In this document: positions 47,759-57,551 of the stretch, one piece after another
Numbering within the stretch: the stretch's first letter is position 1
How the letters are laid out: the number at the start of each line of letters is the position of its first letter
NCBI RefSeq assembly: GCF_019132845.1
Contig: NZ_JAHSPR010000011.1
Location: 33,247 to 97,246, forward strand
Reading direction: 5' to 3'
Length of the DNA: 64,000 bases
Source of the DNA: Advenella alkanexedens
Lineage (GTDB): Bacteria > Pseudomonadota > Gammaproteobacteria > Burkholderiales > Burkholderiaceae_B
The notes under the pieces: generated by a model
Database searches by the model: none
What the model was told of the DNA's origin: nothing
What the model saw: the letters and a program-made list of their open reading frames with translations, nothing else
Made by a program: the position numbers and the translations under genes

Positions 47759-48786
47759 AAATCACCTATACCGAAGCGCTTACCCGCTGTATTGAACACC
47801 GCGAAATTTTCCATGACGAAATGCTGCACCTGATGCGTCAACTGATGAATGGCGAAGTACCCGACACCATTGCCAGTGCCCTGCTGATAGGTCTGCGCGT
47901 CAAAAAAGAAACCGTTGGCGAACTGACCGCAGCGGCAACCGTCATGCGCGAATTTGCCACCCCGGTCAACCTGGACAATACCGATGACCTGCTGGACATG
48001 TGCGGTACGGGCGGTGATGGCAGCAACACCTTCAACATTTCAACCACCGCCATGTTTGTTGCCGCGGCCGCGGGCGTAAAAATCGCCAAACACGGCAACC
48101 GCAGCGCCTCATCCTCTTCCGGCAGCGCCGATGCACTGGAAGCCATGGGCGCCAATATCGAGCTGCAACCCGACCAGGTTCGCGAATGTATTGAAAACAT
48201 CGGCATCGGCTTCATGTACGCCCCGCATCACCATGCCAGCATGAAAAATGTGGCTGCCGTACGCAAGGCGCTGGGTGTGCGAACCATGTTCAATATCCTG
48301 GGCCCCCTGACCAATCCTGCCAAGGCCGGTAACCAGCTCATGGGCGTCTTCCACCCCGACCTGGTCGGCATCCAGGTTCGCGTTCTGCAACAGCTGGGCG
48401 CCAAACACGTCCTCATCATCCACGGCCTCGATGGCATGGATGAAGCCTCTCTGGGTGCGGCCACCCTGGTTGGCGAATTGAAAAATGGCGTGGTCAGTGA
48501 ATACAAAATCCACCCTGAAGACTTTGGCATGCAAATGGTGTCCAACCGCAGCCTGAAAGTGGCCAACAAGGAAGAATCCCTGGAAAAAATGAGGGAAGCC
48601 CTGGACAACCGTGAAGGAGCAGCCAGGGATATCGTTATTCTTAACGCCGGTCTGGCCATTTACACAGGCAACAAAGCCGATTCAATCAAGGATGGCATCC
48701 ATCAGGCACGCGAATTGATTGCATCTGGCGCGGCACGGGATAAAATGGAAGAATTCTGTGCATTCACAAGGAAATTCAACTCATGA
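47755..48786 (+). CDS. trpD: Anthranilate phosphoribosyltransferase
   Basis: A 343-residue enzyme with [52 protein letters not shown] (PRPP and anthranilate sites) and LGPLTNPA. It transfers the ribose phosphate to anthranilate. It starts in the stop of trpG and ends 4 bases into trpC, so trpG-trpD-trpC are tightly coupled. Confidence 0.96.
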   Translation: MKITYTEALTRCIEHREIFHDEMLHLMRQLMNGEVPDTIASALLIGLRVKKETVGELTAAATVMREFATPVNLDNTDDLLDMCGTGGDGSNTFNISTTAMFVAAAAGVKIAKHGNRSASSSSGSADALEAMGANIELQPDQVRECIENIGIGFMYAPHHHASMKNVAAVRKALGVRTMFNILGPLTNPAKAGNQLMGVFHPDLVGIQVRVLQQLGAKHVLIIHGLDGMDEASLGAATLVGELKNGVVSEYKIHPEDFGMQMVSNRSLKVANKEESLEKMREALDNREGAARDIVILNAGLAIYTGNKADSIKDGIHQARELIASGAARDKMEEFCAFTRKFNS

Positions 48787-49574
48787 GCGATATTTTAGCC
48801 AAGATTCTGGCCGTTAAAAAAGAAGAGGTTTCTTCCCAGAAACAGATCCGCAGCGAAGCGGACTTGCTGCGCGAAGCCCAGGCCCGGCAGGATGTCCGTG
48901 GGTTTGCCAATGCCCTGCGTGAAAAAATAGGTGCTCGCAAGGCTGCGGTCATTGCAGAAATCAAAAAAGCCTCTCCCTCCAAAGGCATCATCAGGGAAAA
49001 CTTCAACCCGCCCGAAATCGCGCGCAGCTATGCCGCCAATGGCGCGGCCTGCCTGTCCGTCTTAACCGATGTCCAGTTTTTCCAGGGTTCCTACGATTAC
49101 CTTCGCCAGGCCCGCGCGGCCTGCCCGTTACCCGTCCTGCGCAAGGACTTCATGATCGATCCCTACCAGATCATCAATGCCCGCGCCATGGGTGCCGACT
49201 GCATTTTGCTGATCGTGTCCGCCCTCTCCAAAGAGCAACTCAAAGAGTTTGAAAAGCTGGCATTTGAACTGGGCATGGATGTACTGGTCGAAGTTCATGA
49301 CCGCGACGAGCTGGAAATCGCGCTGGAGCTTAAAACACCGCTCATCGGCATCAACAACCGTAACCTGCGTACCTTTGAAACCTCGTTGCAAAACACCCTG
49401 GATCTTTTGCCACTGATTCCCGACGACCGCACTGTCATTACGGAAAGCGGCATTCACTCGCATGAAGACGTTCAAAAAATGATAGACCATGATGTCTATG
49501 GCTTTTTGATTGGCGAGGCCTTCATGCGTGAACCCGACCCGGGTCTGGCACTGGCCGGTTTCATCAGGGAATAA
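48783..49574 (+). CDS. trpC: Indole-3-glycerol-phosphate synthase
   Basis: A 263-residue TIM barrel with [73 protein letters not shown] and [13 protein letters not shown]. It is a stand-alone TrpC without fused TrpF; trpF, trpB and trpA are not next to it, as is usual in betaproteobacteria. A HIT-family gene begins 4 bases after its stop. Confidence 0.96.
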   Translation: MSDILAKILAVKKEEVSSQKQIRSEADLLREAQARQDVRGFANALREKIGARKAAVIAEIKKASPSKGIIRENFNPPEIARSYAANGAACLSVLTDVQFFQGSYDYLRQARAACPLPVLRKDFMIDPYQIINARAMGADCILLIVSALSKEQLKEFEKLAFELGMDVLVEVHDRDELEIALELKTPLIGINNRNLRTFETSLQNTLDLLPLIPDDRTVITESGIHSHEDVQKMIDHDVYGFLIGEAFMREPDPGLALAGFIRE

Positions 49575-49578
49575 CCCA

Positions 49579-50025
49579 ATGACTGACGCCTGCGTATTAT
49601 GTAACGCCAGCAACGAACCGCTTATTTGGCAAAATGAACAGGTTCGCGTCATTGACGCTGCCGATGCAGACTACCCCTGTTATACCCGTGTTATCTGGCA
49701 ACAACACGTCAAGGAAATGACCGACCTGTCCCCCGACGAACAAATGCGTTTCATGCGCTTTGTGTTATGCGTTGAATCGCTTCAACGGCAGGTACTCAAT
49801 CCGGACAAAATCAACCTGGCACAATTCGGCACCATGGTGCCGCATTTGCACTGGCATATTATTCCCCGTTTCAGACAAGACCGGCACTTTCCCGGCTCCA
49901 CCTGGGGCACTCCCCGCTTTACCCAGAGCGAGGCACCGGCCGAATGGCAGGACCATCTCAGTCAAATGAATCAACTGAAACCGGCCTACCACCAGGCCCT
50001 TGCCCGTGCATTGGCGGAAATCTGA
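49579..50025 (+). CDS. HIT-family hydrolase
   Basis: A 148-residue HIT-fold protein with the signature HLHWHIIPR (H-x-H-x-H) at about residues 93-101. An N-terminal CVLCNASNEPLIWQNEQVRVIDAADADYPCYTRVIWQQHVKEMTDLS fits nucleoside-phosphate hydrolases or transferases. Which nucleotide it uses is not clear. The ATG at 49579 follows a clear join with trpC; the frame extends upstream inside trpC. The stop is next to the ung start. Confidence 0.85.
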   Translation: MTDACVLCNASNEPLIWQNEQVRVIDAADADYPCYTRVIWQQHVKEMTDLSPDEQMRFMRFVLCVESLQRQVLNPDKINLAQFGTMVPHLHWHIIPRFRQDRHFPGSTWGTPRFTQSEAPAEWQDHLSQMNQLKPAYHQALARALAEI

Positions 50026-50787
50026 ATGTCTGCGTCAAACTGCTTCAAGGGATCCCTGCCCGATCAACTCATGCGCTGCCATCCCCATTGGCAGGCCCTG
50101 TTCAGGCAGCCCTCGCTTAAACCCGTCATGGAACACATCAACCATTTCCTGAACGAACGGCTACGGGCGGGGGCCATTATTTACCCGGCGGCACCCCTCA
50201 AAATATTCGAGCAACTGGGGCCTGAAAACACCCGGGTCGTTATCCTGGGCCAGGACCCTTACCATGGGCCGGGCCAGGCGCAAGGGCTGGCTTTTTCCGT
50301 GCCGAACCACATCAAAACCCCTCCCAGCCTGCGCAATATCTTCAAAGAGCTGGCTCAGGAATACCAAAACATTAGGCTTGAAGGAAATGACCTGAGCCCC
50401 TGGGTCAACCAAGGTGTCATGCTACTCAATACTGTCCTGACCGTTGAGAACGGCCAACCGGCTTCCCACGCCCGGCTGGGCTGGCAACACATTACCGATA
50501 CCGTCATCAGCCATCTTGCCAACCAGGCACATTGCGTTTTCCTGTTATGGGGTGCGCATGCCCAAAGTAAAATCCCCCTGATCCTGGCAGGCCAGGGAAA
50601 TCACCTTATACTGAAAAGCAACCATCCCTCTCCCTTATCTGCCAGCCGCCCCCCCGAACCTTTTCTTGGCAATGGACATTTCAAGGCCTGCAATGAATGG
50701 CTTTCAGCCCATGACCAGGCCCCCGTCAACTGGGCCCTGTCACATAATGATACAAAACAAAAGCTACAACTTGACTTAAATATCTGA
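50026..50787 (+). CDS. ung: Uracil-DNA glycosylase
   Basis: A 253-residue family 1 enzyme. The catalytic loop is VVILGQDPYHGPGQAQGLAFSVP and the second motif is LILKSNHPSPLSASRPPEPFLGNGHFKACNEWL. It removes uracil from DNA. The N-terminal 25 residues are divergent. It starts directly at the stop of the HIT gene, so both follow the trp genes in transcription. Confidence 0.94.
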   Translation: MSASNCFKGSLPDQLMRCHPHWQALFRQPSLKPVMEHINHFLNERLRAGAIIYPAAPLKIFEQLGPENTRVVILGQDPYHGPGQAQGLAFSVPNHIKTPPSLRNIFKELAQEYQNIRLEGNDLSPWVNQGVMLLNTVLTVENGQPASHARLGWQHITDTVISHLANQAHCVFLLWGAHAQSKIPLILAGQGNHLILKSNHPSPLSASRPPEPFLGNGHFKACNEWLSAHDQAPVNWALSHNDTKQKLQLDLNI

Positions 50788-51163
50788 TTTACTGTCTTTT
50801 AATCTTTACAAGTTAGTAAAAACCCTTTATCATTGATTTCTTACTGCAAATTGATTGGCATTTTTACTTCAGCAGTGAATTCAGTAGTTAATGTAGTTAA
50901 GGCTTATTTAGCCCATATGCCAACCATCATCGCTCCTACCTCCTGACCTGCGCTGTTTTAATACATCCATTGGTTGATCCGGTCGGCACGATGCTCCGAT
51001 CAACAACTCGTCTGGCCTTACCCCTTTCGTTTTCTGTTTGCTCACACATTCATACTTAGCATGAGTCGCGTTTTATCGTGTTCGTTCATGCCTGTGGTAT
51101 TCGATGTTTCTGCGCAAAACAGACACATCCCCAGGCTTGTTAATTAATACTTTAAGGACACTT
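50788..51163 (+). promoter_or_regulatory. Long 5' leader of the RhlE-type helicase, no gene
   Basis: 376 bases without a credible gene. They hold a hairpin (GTTGATCCGG 50973-50982 with CCGATCAAC 50996-51004, one bulged C) and an AT-rich part before it that could contain the promoter. A TAAGGAC ribosome site precedes the ATG at 51164. Long structured leaders are typical of cold-inducible or self-controlled DEAD-box helicase genes, which is the likely role here. Confidence 0.5.
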
Positions 51164-52753
51164 ATGTCATTTGACACTCTTGGTTTATCGCCCATTCTTT
51201 TATCTGCACTGAAAAAATCCGGTTATACCGAACCGACCTCCGTGCAGTCCGCCTCTATTCCCCAGGCACTGGAAGGGCATGACCTGATTGTTTCTGCTCA
51301 AACCGGCAGTGGCAAAACCGCCGCTTTCATGCTGCCTTCCCTGAATCGTATCGCCAACATGCCCGCCAATAAAGGCGCAGGCGTTCAAGTGCTGGTACTG
51401 ACCCCCACCCGTGAATTGGCCCAGCAAGTGGCTGAAGCGACCAAAACCTATGGTCAGGGCATTCAGGACTTGCGTATTGCCACCGTTGTGGGCGGTATGC
51501 CCTATGGCGCGCAAATCAAAATGCTTTCACGACGCGTAGACGTACTGGTTGCCACCCCAGGCCGCCTGATCGACCACCTGAATGCCAAGCGCGTTAACCT
51601 GTCACAGGTACACACTCTGATTCTTGACGAAGCCGATCGCATGCTGGACATGGGCTTCATTGAAGATATTGAAAGCATTGTGGCCAAAACTCCGGCAAAC
51701 CGCCAAACCCTGATGTTCTCTGCAACCTTCGAAGGCTCTGTTGCCCGCCTGGCCGCAGACATGCTGAACGAACCCAAACGCATTGATATTTCAAACCAGA
51801 AACAAAAACACACCAACATCACGCAAACCCTGCTGTACGCAGATGACGCTGCACACAAAATGCGCCTGCTTGATCACCTGCTGCGTGATGCATCGGTAGA
51901 CCAGGCGATTGTATTTACCGCTACCAAACGGGGTGCCGATGCCTTGGCCGACCGCCTTGACGAAGAGGGTTTTGCCGCCTCAGCCCTGCATGGCGACATG
52001 AACCAGCGCCAGCGTACCCGCACTCTGAACCAGCTGCAACGTGGCCGTCTGCGCATTCTGGTTGCCACCGACGTGGCCGCCCGTGGCATTGACGTACAAG
52101 GCATCAGCCACGCCATCAACTACGACTTGCCCATGCAGGCCGAAGACTACGTTCACCGTATCGGCCGTACCGGCCGTGCCGGCAGAAACGGTCTGGCCTT
52201 TACACTGGCAACCCATAGCGAAAGACATAAAATCCGTCGTATCGAACACTTCATCGGCCAAACGCTGAATGCAGAAACCATTGAAGGCCTGGAGCCCACT
52301 AAAACGGCAGAAAGCACACGCTCACGCAAGGGTGGCAAAGGCGGTGGTCGCAATGGTGGTGGTGAGCGCAGGTTCAACAAAGGCAAAGACCAGTCCCGCT
52401 CCGGCTTTGCCATGAGAAAAGGCGATCAGGAAAGGTCTTTTGACAAACCCCGCGCTGAATTTGGCGATCGCCCTGCCCGTGCAGAACGCCCTTCATTTGG
52501 TGACCGTCCCGCCCGTGCCGCTTACGGTGACCGCCCTGCCCGTGGTGGCTTCGGTGGTGATCGCCCGTCTTTTGGTGATCGTCCTGCCAAGGCCGGTTTT
52601 GGTGACCGTCCATCACGTGGCGGTTTCGGCGGTGATCGTCCTGCCAAGGAAGGCCGGCCCGCCTCACGTGGCAACGACCGTCCATTCGGCAAAGGCAACA
52701 AAGAGTCTTTCGCTCGCGGCAAGAAAAAACCGGCACCTCGTGCCTGGGCCTAA
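51164..52753 (+). CDS. rhlE: DEAD-box RNA helicase, RhlE type
   Basis: A 529-residue helicase. The Q-motif region starts FDTLGLSPILLSALKKSGYTEPTSVQSASIP, then AQTGSGKTAAF, PTRELAQQV, DEADRMLDMGFIEDIE, SATF, and HRIGRTGRAGRNG. From about residue 400 the tail is basic and repetitive: copies of FGDRPAR, YGDRPARGGFGGDRPS and similar GG/DRP units, a disordered RNA-binding tail like those of RhlE and cold-shock helicases. The ATG at 51164 has a TAAGGA site; the frame reads 20 codons further up but does not look like helicase. A terminator follows. Confidence 0.9.
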   Translation: MSFDTLGLSPILLSALKKSGYTEPTSVQSASIPQALEGHDLIVSAQTGSGKTAAFMLPSLNRIANMPANKGAGVQVLVLTPTRELAQQVAEATKTYGQGIQDLRIATVVGGMPYGAQIKMLSRRVDVLVATPGRLIDHLNAKRVNLSQVHTLILDEADRMLDMGFIEDIESIVAKTPANRQTLMFSATFEGSVARLAADMLNEPKRIDISNQKQKHTNITQTLLYADDAAHKMRLLDHLLRDASVDQAIVFTATKRGADALADRLDEEGFAASALHGDMNQRQRTRTLNQLQRGRLRILVATDVAARGIDVQGISHAINYDLPMQAEDYVHRIGRTGRAGRNGLAFTLATHSERHKIRRIEHFIGQTLNAETIEGLEPTKTAESTRSRKGGKGGGRNGGGERRFNKGKDQSRSGFAMRKGDQERSFDKPRAEFGDRPARAERPSFGDRPARAAYGDRPARGGFGGDRPSFGDRPAKAGFGDRPSRGGFGGDRPAKEGRPASRGNDRPFGKGNKESFARGKKKPAPRAWA

Positions 52754-52780
52754 TCAATCTACTTGATTAAGGCTTAAACA

Positions 52781-52817
52781 AAAAGGGAATCGTTAATAAC
52801 GATTCCCTTTTTTTATT
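52781..52817. terminator. Bidirectional terminator between rhlE and the CaiB gene
   Basis: AAAGGGAATCGTT (near 52782-52794) and AACGATTCCCTTT (52798-52810) pair perfectly over a 3-base loop (aat), with a T run on either side. It closes rhlE and the convergent CaiB-type gene. Confidence 0.92.
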
Positions 52818-52861
52818 CAGGTACTTTTATTGAAACAATCATTTGATTGAAAAAAATCAAT

Positions 52862-54037
52862 TCAAGCCTGAACAACGATCCTATCATCCAGCAATTGCTG
52901 GATACGCTCACTGTTCACACCCCATTCCCGCAATACCTCTACCGTATGCTGGCCGGCTATTGGCGACGGATTCCGGATGGCAAACTCGAACCCGCTCATT
53001 TTGAACGGGCTGCCCAATTGCCTGACGGTTTCACCCTGTTCATTGCTTGACTCGATAATCATGCCCCGTTCTTTAAAGTGGACATCATTGGCGGTTTCAC
53101 CCATATTTAACACAGGCGTGACACAACAATCACTGCCTGCCAGTTTTTCACACCACCAGGCAAAATCGTAAGCTGCAATTAACTGACCAAGTTCGTTTTT
53201 CGCATAATTGACCTGCTCAGGATCGGATGCGTCATGGAATGGTTTCAGGTCTTCGCGTCCGATCAGCTCACAAAACTCATCCCAGAATTTTCGTTCAAAA
53301 GAACCCACGGCAATATAACGTCCATCAGCGGTTTCATAAAAACCATAATAAACCGCCGACCCCGTTAGCTTGGTGGCACCCGCAGGGGTGGCCTGCCCAA
53401 ACTCATTCAGGGCGGCCATCGGTAAACCGGCATAAGCCAGAATACCGTCAGAAAAAGAAATATCGACCAGGCGTCCCTGACCGGTTCGCTGTGCGTCAAA
53501 CAATGCCGCCAGTATCCCAATAGATGCTGTGGAAGCGCCTCCCAGCAGATCGGCCAAAGGCAGATTGGACAAGGCCGGTGTCCCCGTACCGTTCCCCACC
53601 TGATCGGCAACACCCGCCCTGGCAATATAGTTAATATCATGACCGGCTGCCTGGCTGTAAGGACCTGTTTGCCCATAGCCGGTCATACTGCAATACACAA
53701 TGGCGGGATTACGCTGTTTGACTGCCTCATAGCCCACACCCAGGCGATCCATGACACCAGGTCTGAATCCCTCGATCACCACATCGACTTTTTCACACAG
53801 ATCCAGAAACAGGGCCTTGCCGGCCTCTTTTTTCAAATCCAGCTGCAAGCCCCGTTTATTCCGGTTTACCTGGGAGCGCAAGGCGGCCCAGGCATAGTCA
53901 CCGGCTCCGGTATCTTCCAGCTTGACCACCTCGGCGCCCATATCGGCCAGATGCATGGCACAAGCCGGCCCCGGCAGCAAACGGGTTAAATCCAGCACCC
54001 TGACCCCCTGAAGTGGTGCACGTGAAACCTGAGTCAT
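52862..54037 (-). CDS. CaiB/BaiF-family CoA-transferase
   Basis: A 391-residue family III CoA-transferase. LQGVRVLDLTRLLPGPACAMHLADMGAEVVKLEDTGAGDYAW at the start, DVVIEGFRPGVMDRLGVGYEAVKQRNPAIVYCSMTGYGQTGPYSQAAGHDINYIA in the middle and the catalytic Asp of PLADLLGG are diagnostic. It could be a CoA-transferase or an alpha-methylacyl-CoA racemase. It overlaps the acyl-CoA ligase gene by 4 bases, so it worked with that enzyme on a fatty or dicarboxylic acid. Confidence 0.88.
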   Translation of the reverse strand: MTQVSRAPLQGVRVLDLTRLLPGPACAMHLADMGAEVVKLEDTGAGDYAWAALRSQVNRNKRGLQLDLKKEAGKALFLDLCEKVDVVIEGFRPGVMDRLGVGYEAVKQRNPAIVYCSMTGYGQTGPYSQAAGHDINYIARAGVADQVGNGTGTPALSNLPLADLLGGASTASIGILAALFDAQRTGQGRLVDISFSDGILAYAGLPMAALNEFGQATPAGATKLTGSAVYYGFYETADGRYIAVGSFERKFWDEFCELIGREDLKPFHDASDPEQVNYAKNELGQLIAAYDFAWWCEKLAGSDCCVTPVLNMGETANDVHFKERGMIIESSNEQGETVRQLGSPFKMSGFEFAIRNPSPIAGQHTVEVLREWGVNSERIQQLLDDRIVVQA

Positions 54038-55506
54038 ATTTTTTCTCCTGTTATATTATTTTGATCTGCCTGCAGTTTACGCCACATTATTTTACCCGTA
54101 TTGGATTTTGGCAAGGCGTCCACAAATTCGACCAGTCTGGGCGCCTTGTAAACCGCCATCTTTTCCCTGGCCCAGGCAATCAAATCCTGCTCCGACAATT
54201 GCCCCTCGTACTCCGGTTTCAGCACAACCAGTGCCTTCACGATCTCACCCTTGACGCTATCCTGGATACCGACAATGCATACCTCATGAACGGCAGGATG
54301 ATCATAGAATGTGTTTTCCACCTCACTGGGCCAGACTTTATACCCGGATACGTTGATCATCCGTTTAAGGCGATCACACATGAAAAAGTAACCATCCTCA
54401 TCAATCCTTGCCAAATCACCCGTACGGAAGAAAACCCGACCATCACGTTCCAGAAAAGATTCCTGGTTGGCCTGTTCGTTTTTCCAATATCCTTTCATGA
54501 CCTGCGGACCACTGGTGATGAGCTCACCCACCTCACCCTGCGGCAACTCCTGCAAGGTGGCCGGATCAACAATGCGTGAATCAACCCCCTGGGTTGGTAT
54601 GCCCAGACACTGACGTTTGCTGTGCTCAAGCGGATTACAATGCAGGAAAGAAGCGGTTTCGGTCATGCCGTAACCCTCATTGTAAACAATGCCAAAACGC
54701 GTTTTAAGCATGGCGGCAATCGCTTCCGGCATGGCAGCGCCCCCTCCGGACAGCAAGGCCAGACTGGATAAATCACGTTGATCGGCCGAAGGCTGCGAAA
54801 AACAATCCAGCACCATGGCAGGCGGGGCCGTCCATACGGAAACCCGATGTTTTTCCATTAATTTCAGGGCCAATTCGGCATTCCAGCGCGGCATCATGAC
54901 AACGGTCCCCCCCAGCACGATGGGCATGTTCATGCCATTTTGCATACCCAGCATGTGAAACATGGGTGCCACCGACAACATGACCGATTCGGCATGCAAA
55001 TTACGCCAGATGGCTGAATTCACCAATGAGGCCAGTAAGGTTGAATGCGTATGAATGCAGCCTTTGGGTTTGCCGGTGGTACCCGATGTATACGGCAGCA
55101 CACAAAAATCATCCGGGTCGGTCTGTACCGCTTCGGCCGACAAACCCGCCTGTAGCGCCTCGGAAAATGCCACCATCCCATCAGACAAGCCAGGATCATG
55201 GTGCTGCCTGACAAAATCAGGCAAATCGGGATCAGCCAGATCCGCCACAAAATCACGGTAAGCATGCACCATGACATGCCGCAACCCGTCCTCCCTGTTA
55301 CTTTGCATGCAAGGGACAATCTGCTTTAACAACTCCTGCGCTACAAAAGCGAACCGGGCACCACTATCATCCATATAGTGCTGAATTTCAGAGGAGGTAC
55401 ACATTGCATTAACCGGCACCACCACTGCCCCCAGCTGCAGGACGGCATAAAATGCAATCACAAACTGCGGGCAATTCTGACTCATCAGCAACACGCGATC
55501 ACCCAG
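54034..55506 (-). pseudogene. Acyl-CoA ligase, 5'-truncated
   Basis: An AMP-forming acyl-CoA ligase: SQNCPQFVIAFYAVLQLGAVVVPVNAM, LPYTSGTTGKPKGCIHTH, EGYGMTETASF, FFRTGDLARIDEDGYFFMCDRLKRMINVSGYKVWPSEVEN and a C-terminal KSNTGKIMWRKLQ are intact, about 490 residues. The first about 50 residues of the family are missing. The homology begins at LGDRVLLMSQNCP (about 55506); upstream the frame continues for 130 codons, but only as antisense of the neighbouring dehydrogenase. It has no proper start codon, so it is likely not made in functional form. Confidence 0.85.
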
Positions 55507-56589
55507 GTGCAACGCTTCATAGAAAGGGAAATCAGCCCTTTTCATGCGCAATGGGAAAAAGACGGCATTGTGCCTAAATCGGTTTGGGCCAAAGCCGGCC
55601 AGGAAGGCCTGCTTAACTGCATGCTGCCCGAGCCCTATGGCGGTGGTGGTGATTTTGGCCACTCTGCCGTACTGGTTGAAGAAATGGGCAAGGTCAATGC
55701 CACTGGCCCGGGCTTTAACCTGCACTCGGAAATTGTCGCCCCCTATATTTTCCGCTACGGTACGCCAGAACAAAAAGACCGCTGGCTGCCAGCCATGGCC
55801 AGTGGCAACATCATTGGCGCGATTGCCATGACCGAACCCGGCACCGGCAGCGACCTGAAAGCGGTCAGGACCACAGCCCAACGCGAGGGCGACCATTATA
55901 TTATTAACGGCCAGAAAACCTTCATTACCAACGGCCTGAATGCCGACCTGGTGATTGTGGTTTGCAAAACCGACCCCGATCTGGGCGCCAAAGGCATTTC
56001 CCTAATCTGCGTTGATGCCAACACACCAGGTTTCAGCAAAGGCAGAAAACTGGAAAAAATCGGCCTGCACGCCCAGGATACCTCCGAACTGTTTTTTGAT
56101 AATGTCAAAGTGCCCGTGAGCAACCGCCTGGGTGAAGAAAATGCCGGCTTCAGCTACCTGATGCACGAACTGGCCCAGGAACGCCTGGTGATTGCCGTGC
56201 GTGCCGCCGCCTCGATTGAATCTTTCCTGGAAAAAACCATTGCCTATACCCGTGACCGCAAAACCTTCGGGCAAAGCGTGTTTGACTACCAGAACACCCG
56301 TTTCAAACTGGCCGAAGCCAAGGCCCAAAGCACCATGCTGCGGGTTTTTGTAGACCAATGCATCGCACTGCACCTGGACAAGGCCCTGTCCCCCGCCCAA
56401 GCCGCCATGGCCAAGCTGAATGCCACCGACATGCAGGGGCGCCTGCTGGACATGTTCCTGCAAATGCACGGCGGCTATGGTTATATGTCAGAGTACGGCA
56501 TTGGCCAGGCCTGGATCGATGCCCGCATCGGGCGGATTTATGGCGGCAGCGATGAAATCATGAAAGAGATTATTGCCCGAACGCTGTAA
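55507..56589 (+). pseudogene. Acyl-CoA dehydrogenase, 5'-truncated
   Basis: An acyl-CoA dehydrogenase, about 360 residues present, complete from VQRFIEREISPFHAQWEKDGIVPKSVWAKAGQEGLL to the C-terminal YGGSDEIMKEIIARTL. It has MTEPGTGSDLKAVRTTA and the catalytic-region QMHGGYGYMSEYGI. About the first 15-20 residues and the start codon are gone: homology begins at 55507, exactly where the ligase homology ends on the other strand. The frame is open further upstream only as antisense ligase. It would have oxidised an acyl-CoA from the ligase/CaiB pathway. Confidence 0.85.
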
Positions 56590-57012
56590 GCATTGTCGAC
56601 AAGACGCGTTTTGTGCAACAGCCGTTCTTGAGCAGTCGGCTGTTGGTGACCTTAGAATAAATTCCCCTCTGTGGAGGGGTGGCGCGAAGCGCCGGGGTGG
56701 TTGCTTGACTCTCACGACACATGAGGGCAAACGGCAGCACCACCCCGTCAGGCTTCGCCTGCCACCCCTCCTGACCGGGACGACACGCTTCTTCCAAGGT
56801 ATAGGGTTGTAATATATCAAGCGCAGGACGAAACTGTTCCAAACCCGCACTGGATATTGCAAGTGCAGCACACCCTTCAAACTCTAGCGAGGATGATTGT
56901 GTGATATTTAAAAGGCAGACAGTATTTGCCTGTTCAAGCCTAATAAATACCGGCAAGGCCTTAACAAGCGTTTTACCAAACATCCTGTCGGATGGAAAAA
57001 AAAGATAATGAT
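56590..57012. other. Gene-free stretch between the dehydrogenase and the IS cluster
   Basis: No believable gene. It holds the palindromic repeat described separately (56673-56771), then AT-richer sequence to the IS start near 57013. A 137-codon minus-strand open frame covers most of it, but half of that is the repeat read in frame and it has no recognisable family. Confidence 0.6.
56673..56771. repeat. Palindromic intergenic repeat element (REP-like)
   Basis: GGAGGGGTGGC (56673-56683) is the reverse complement of GCCACCCCTCC (56761-56771), and CGGGGTGGT (56693-56701) pairs with ACCACCCCG (56739-56747). Each half also has its own small GC-rich hairpin (GGCGCGAAGCGCC; AGGCTTCGCCT). Similar short repeats are scattered in many proteobacterial genomes. 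It may be a mobile repeat and could also fold at the end of the dehydrogenase transcript. Confidence 0.75.
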
Positions 57013-57528
57013 CCCCCCTGTGTCAGACTAGTTGGAACCTCAACCGAGGTTAGAATTTAACCCATCCTAAGATGGGGGCAAAGAAAAGGTTCCTATGAAA
57101 TACTCACCCGAACGCCGAGAAGCGATACTGGCCAAATTAATGGCTCCCCATAACCGAACGGTTGCTGAACTAGCCCAGGAAGAAGGCATTTCCGAAGCGA
57201 CGCTTTACAACTGGCGTAAACAGGCACGTGATCAAGGCCGGTTATTACCAAACCAAGCCAGCACACCGGAAGGTTGGAGCTCGGCAGAAAAATTCAATGC
57301 CGTCCTGGAAACCGCTGCCTTATCCGAAACGGAACTGGCCGAATATTGTCGCCGTCGTGGCCTGTATGTTGAGCAAATACGTCGGTGGCGCAGCAGTTGT
57401 GAACAAGCCAATGACGTCAGTGCCAAAGCATCCGCACAGCAAGCAGAAATCACTAAAGCAGAACGTAAACGCATCAAGGAACTGGAGCGCGAACTACGTC
57501 GTAAAGATGCCGCCTTGGCTGCGGTGTT
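57013..57528 (+). mobile_element. IS3-type element remnant (left part only)
   Basis: The stretch from the terminal sequence CCCCCCTGTGTCAGACTAG (57013-57031) to about 57528 carries the first half of an IS3-family element: its transposase A frame (57095 on). The rest of the element is not found in this window. It is cut off by the second, opposite IS. The element end has the same core (TGTCASACTAGTTG) as the other IS, so both belong to related elements. Confidence 0.7.
57095..57528 (+). pseudogene. IS3-family transposase orfA, truncated
   Basis: About 144 codons of a helix-turn-helix transposase A protein: PERREAILAKLMAPHNRTVAELAQEEGISEATLYNWRKQARDQG, then FNAVLETAALSETELAEYCRRRGLYVEQIRRWR and the leucine-zipper part KAERKRIKELERELRRKDAALA. 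In intact elements this continues into a short LLxLxKK tail and an orfB; here the frame runs instead into the end of the neighbouring IS (VFVKQVVRYLMQ) and stops at 57607. Not functional. Confidence 0.82.
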
Positions 57529-57551
57529 TGTCAAACAAGTTGTCCGATATC

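Noticed and set aside
52480..52660. Short repeats that might be a CRISPR or tandem repeat array
   Set aside because: They are codon-level repeats of the GDRPAR-type tail of the RNA helicase, without spacers.
54034..55896. A 620-codon open frame that could be read as a fusion of an N-terminal domain with an acyl-CoA ligase
   Set aside because: The first 130 codons are the exact antisense of the acyl-CoA dehydrogenase gene and show no protein-like family pattern; the frame is open by chance.
55378..56589. Acyl-CoA dehydrogenase with a longer N-terminus starting at 55378
   Set aside because: The extra 43 residues are antisense of the ligase and rich in His, Cys and Gln, unlike any dehydrogenase start.
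56570..56983. A 137-codon minus-strand open frame
   Set aside because: Half of it is the palindromic repeat read in frame, and no family resemblance is visible.
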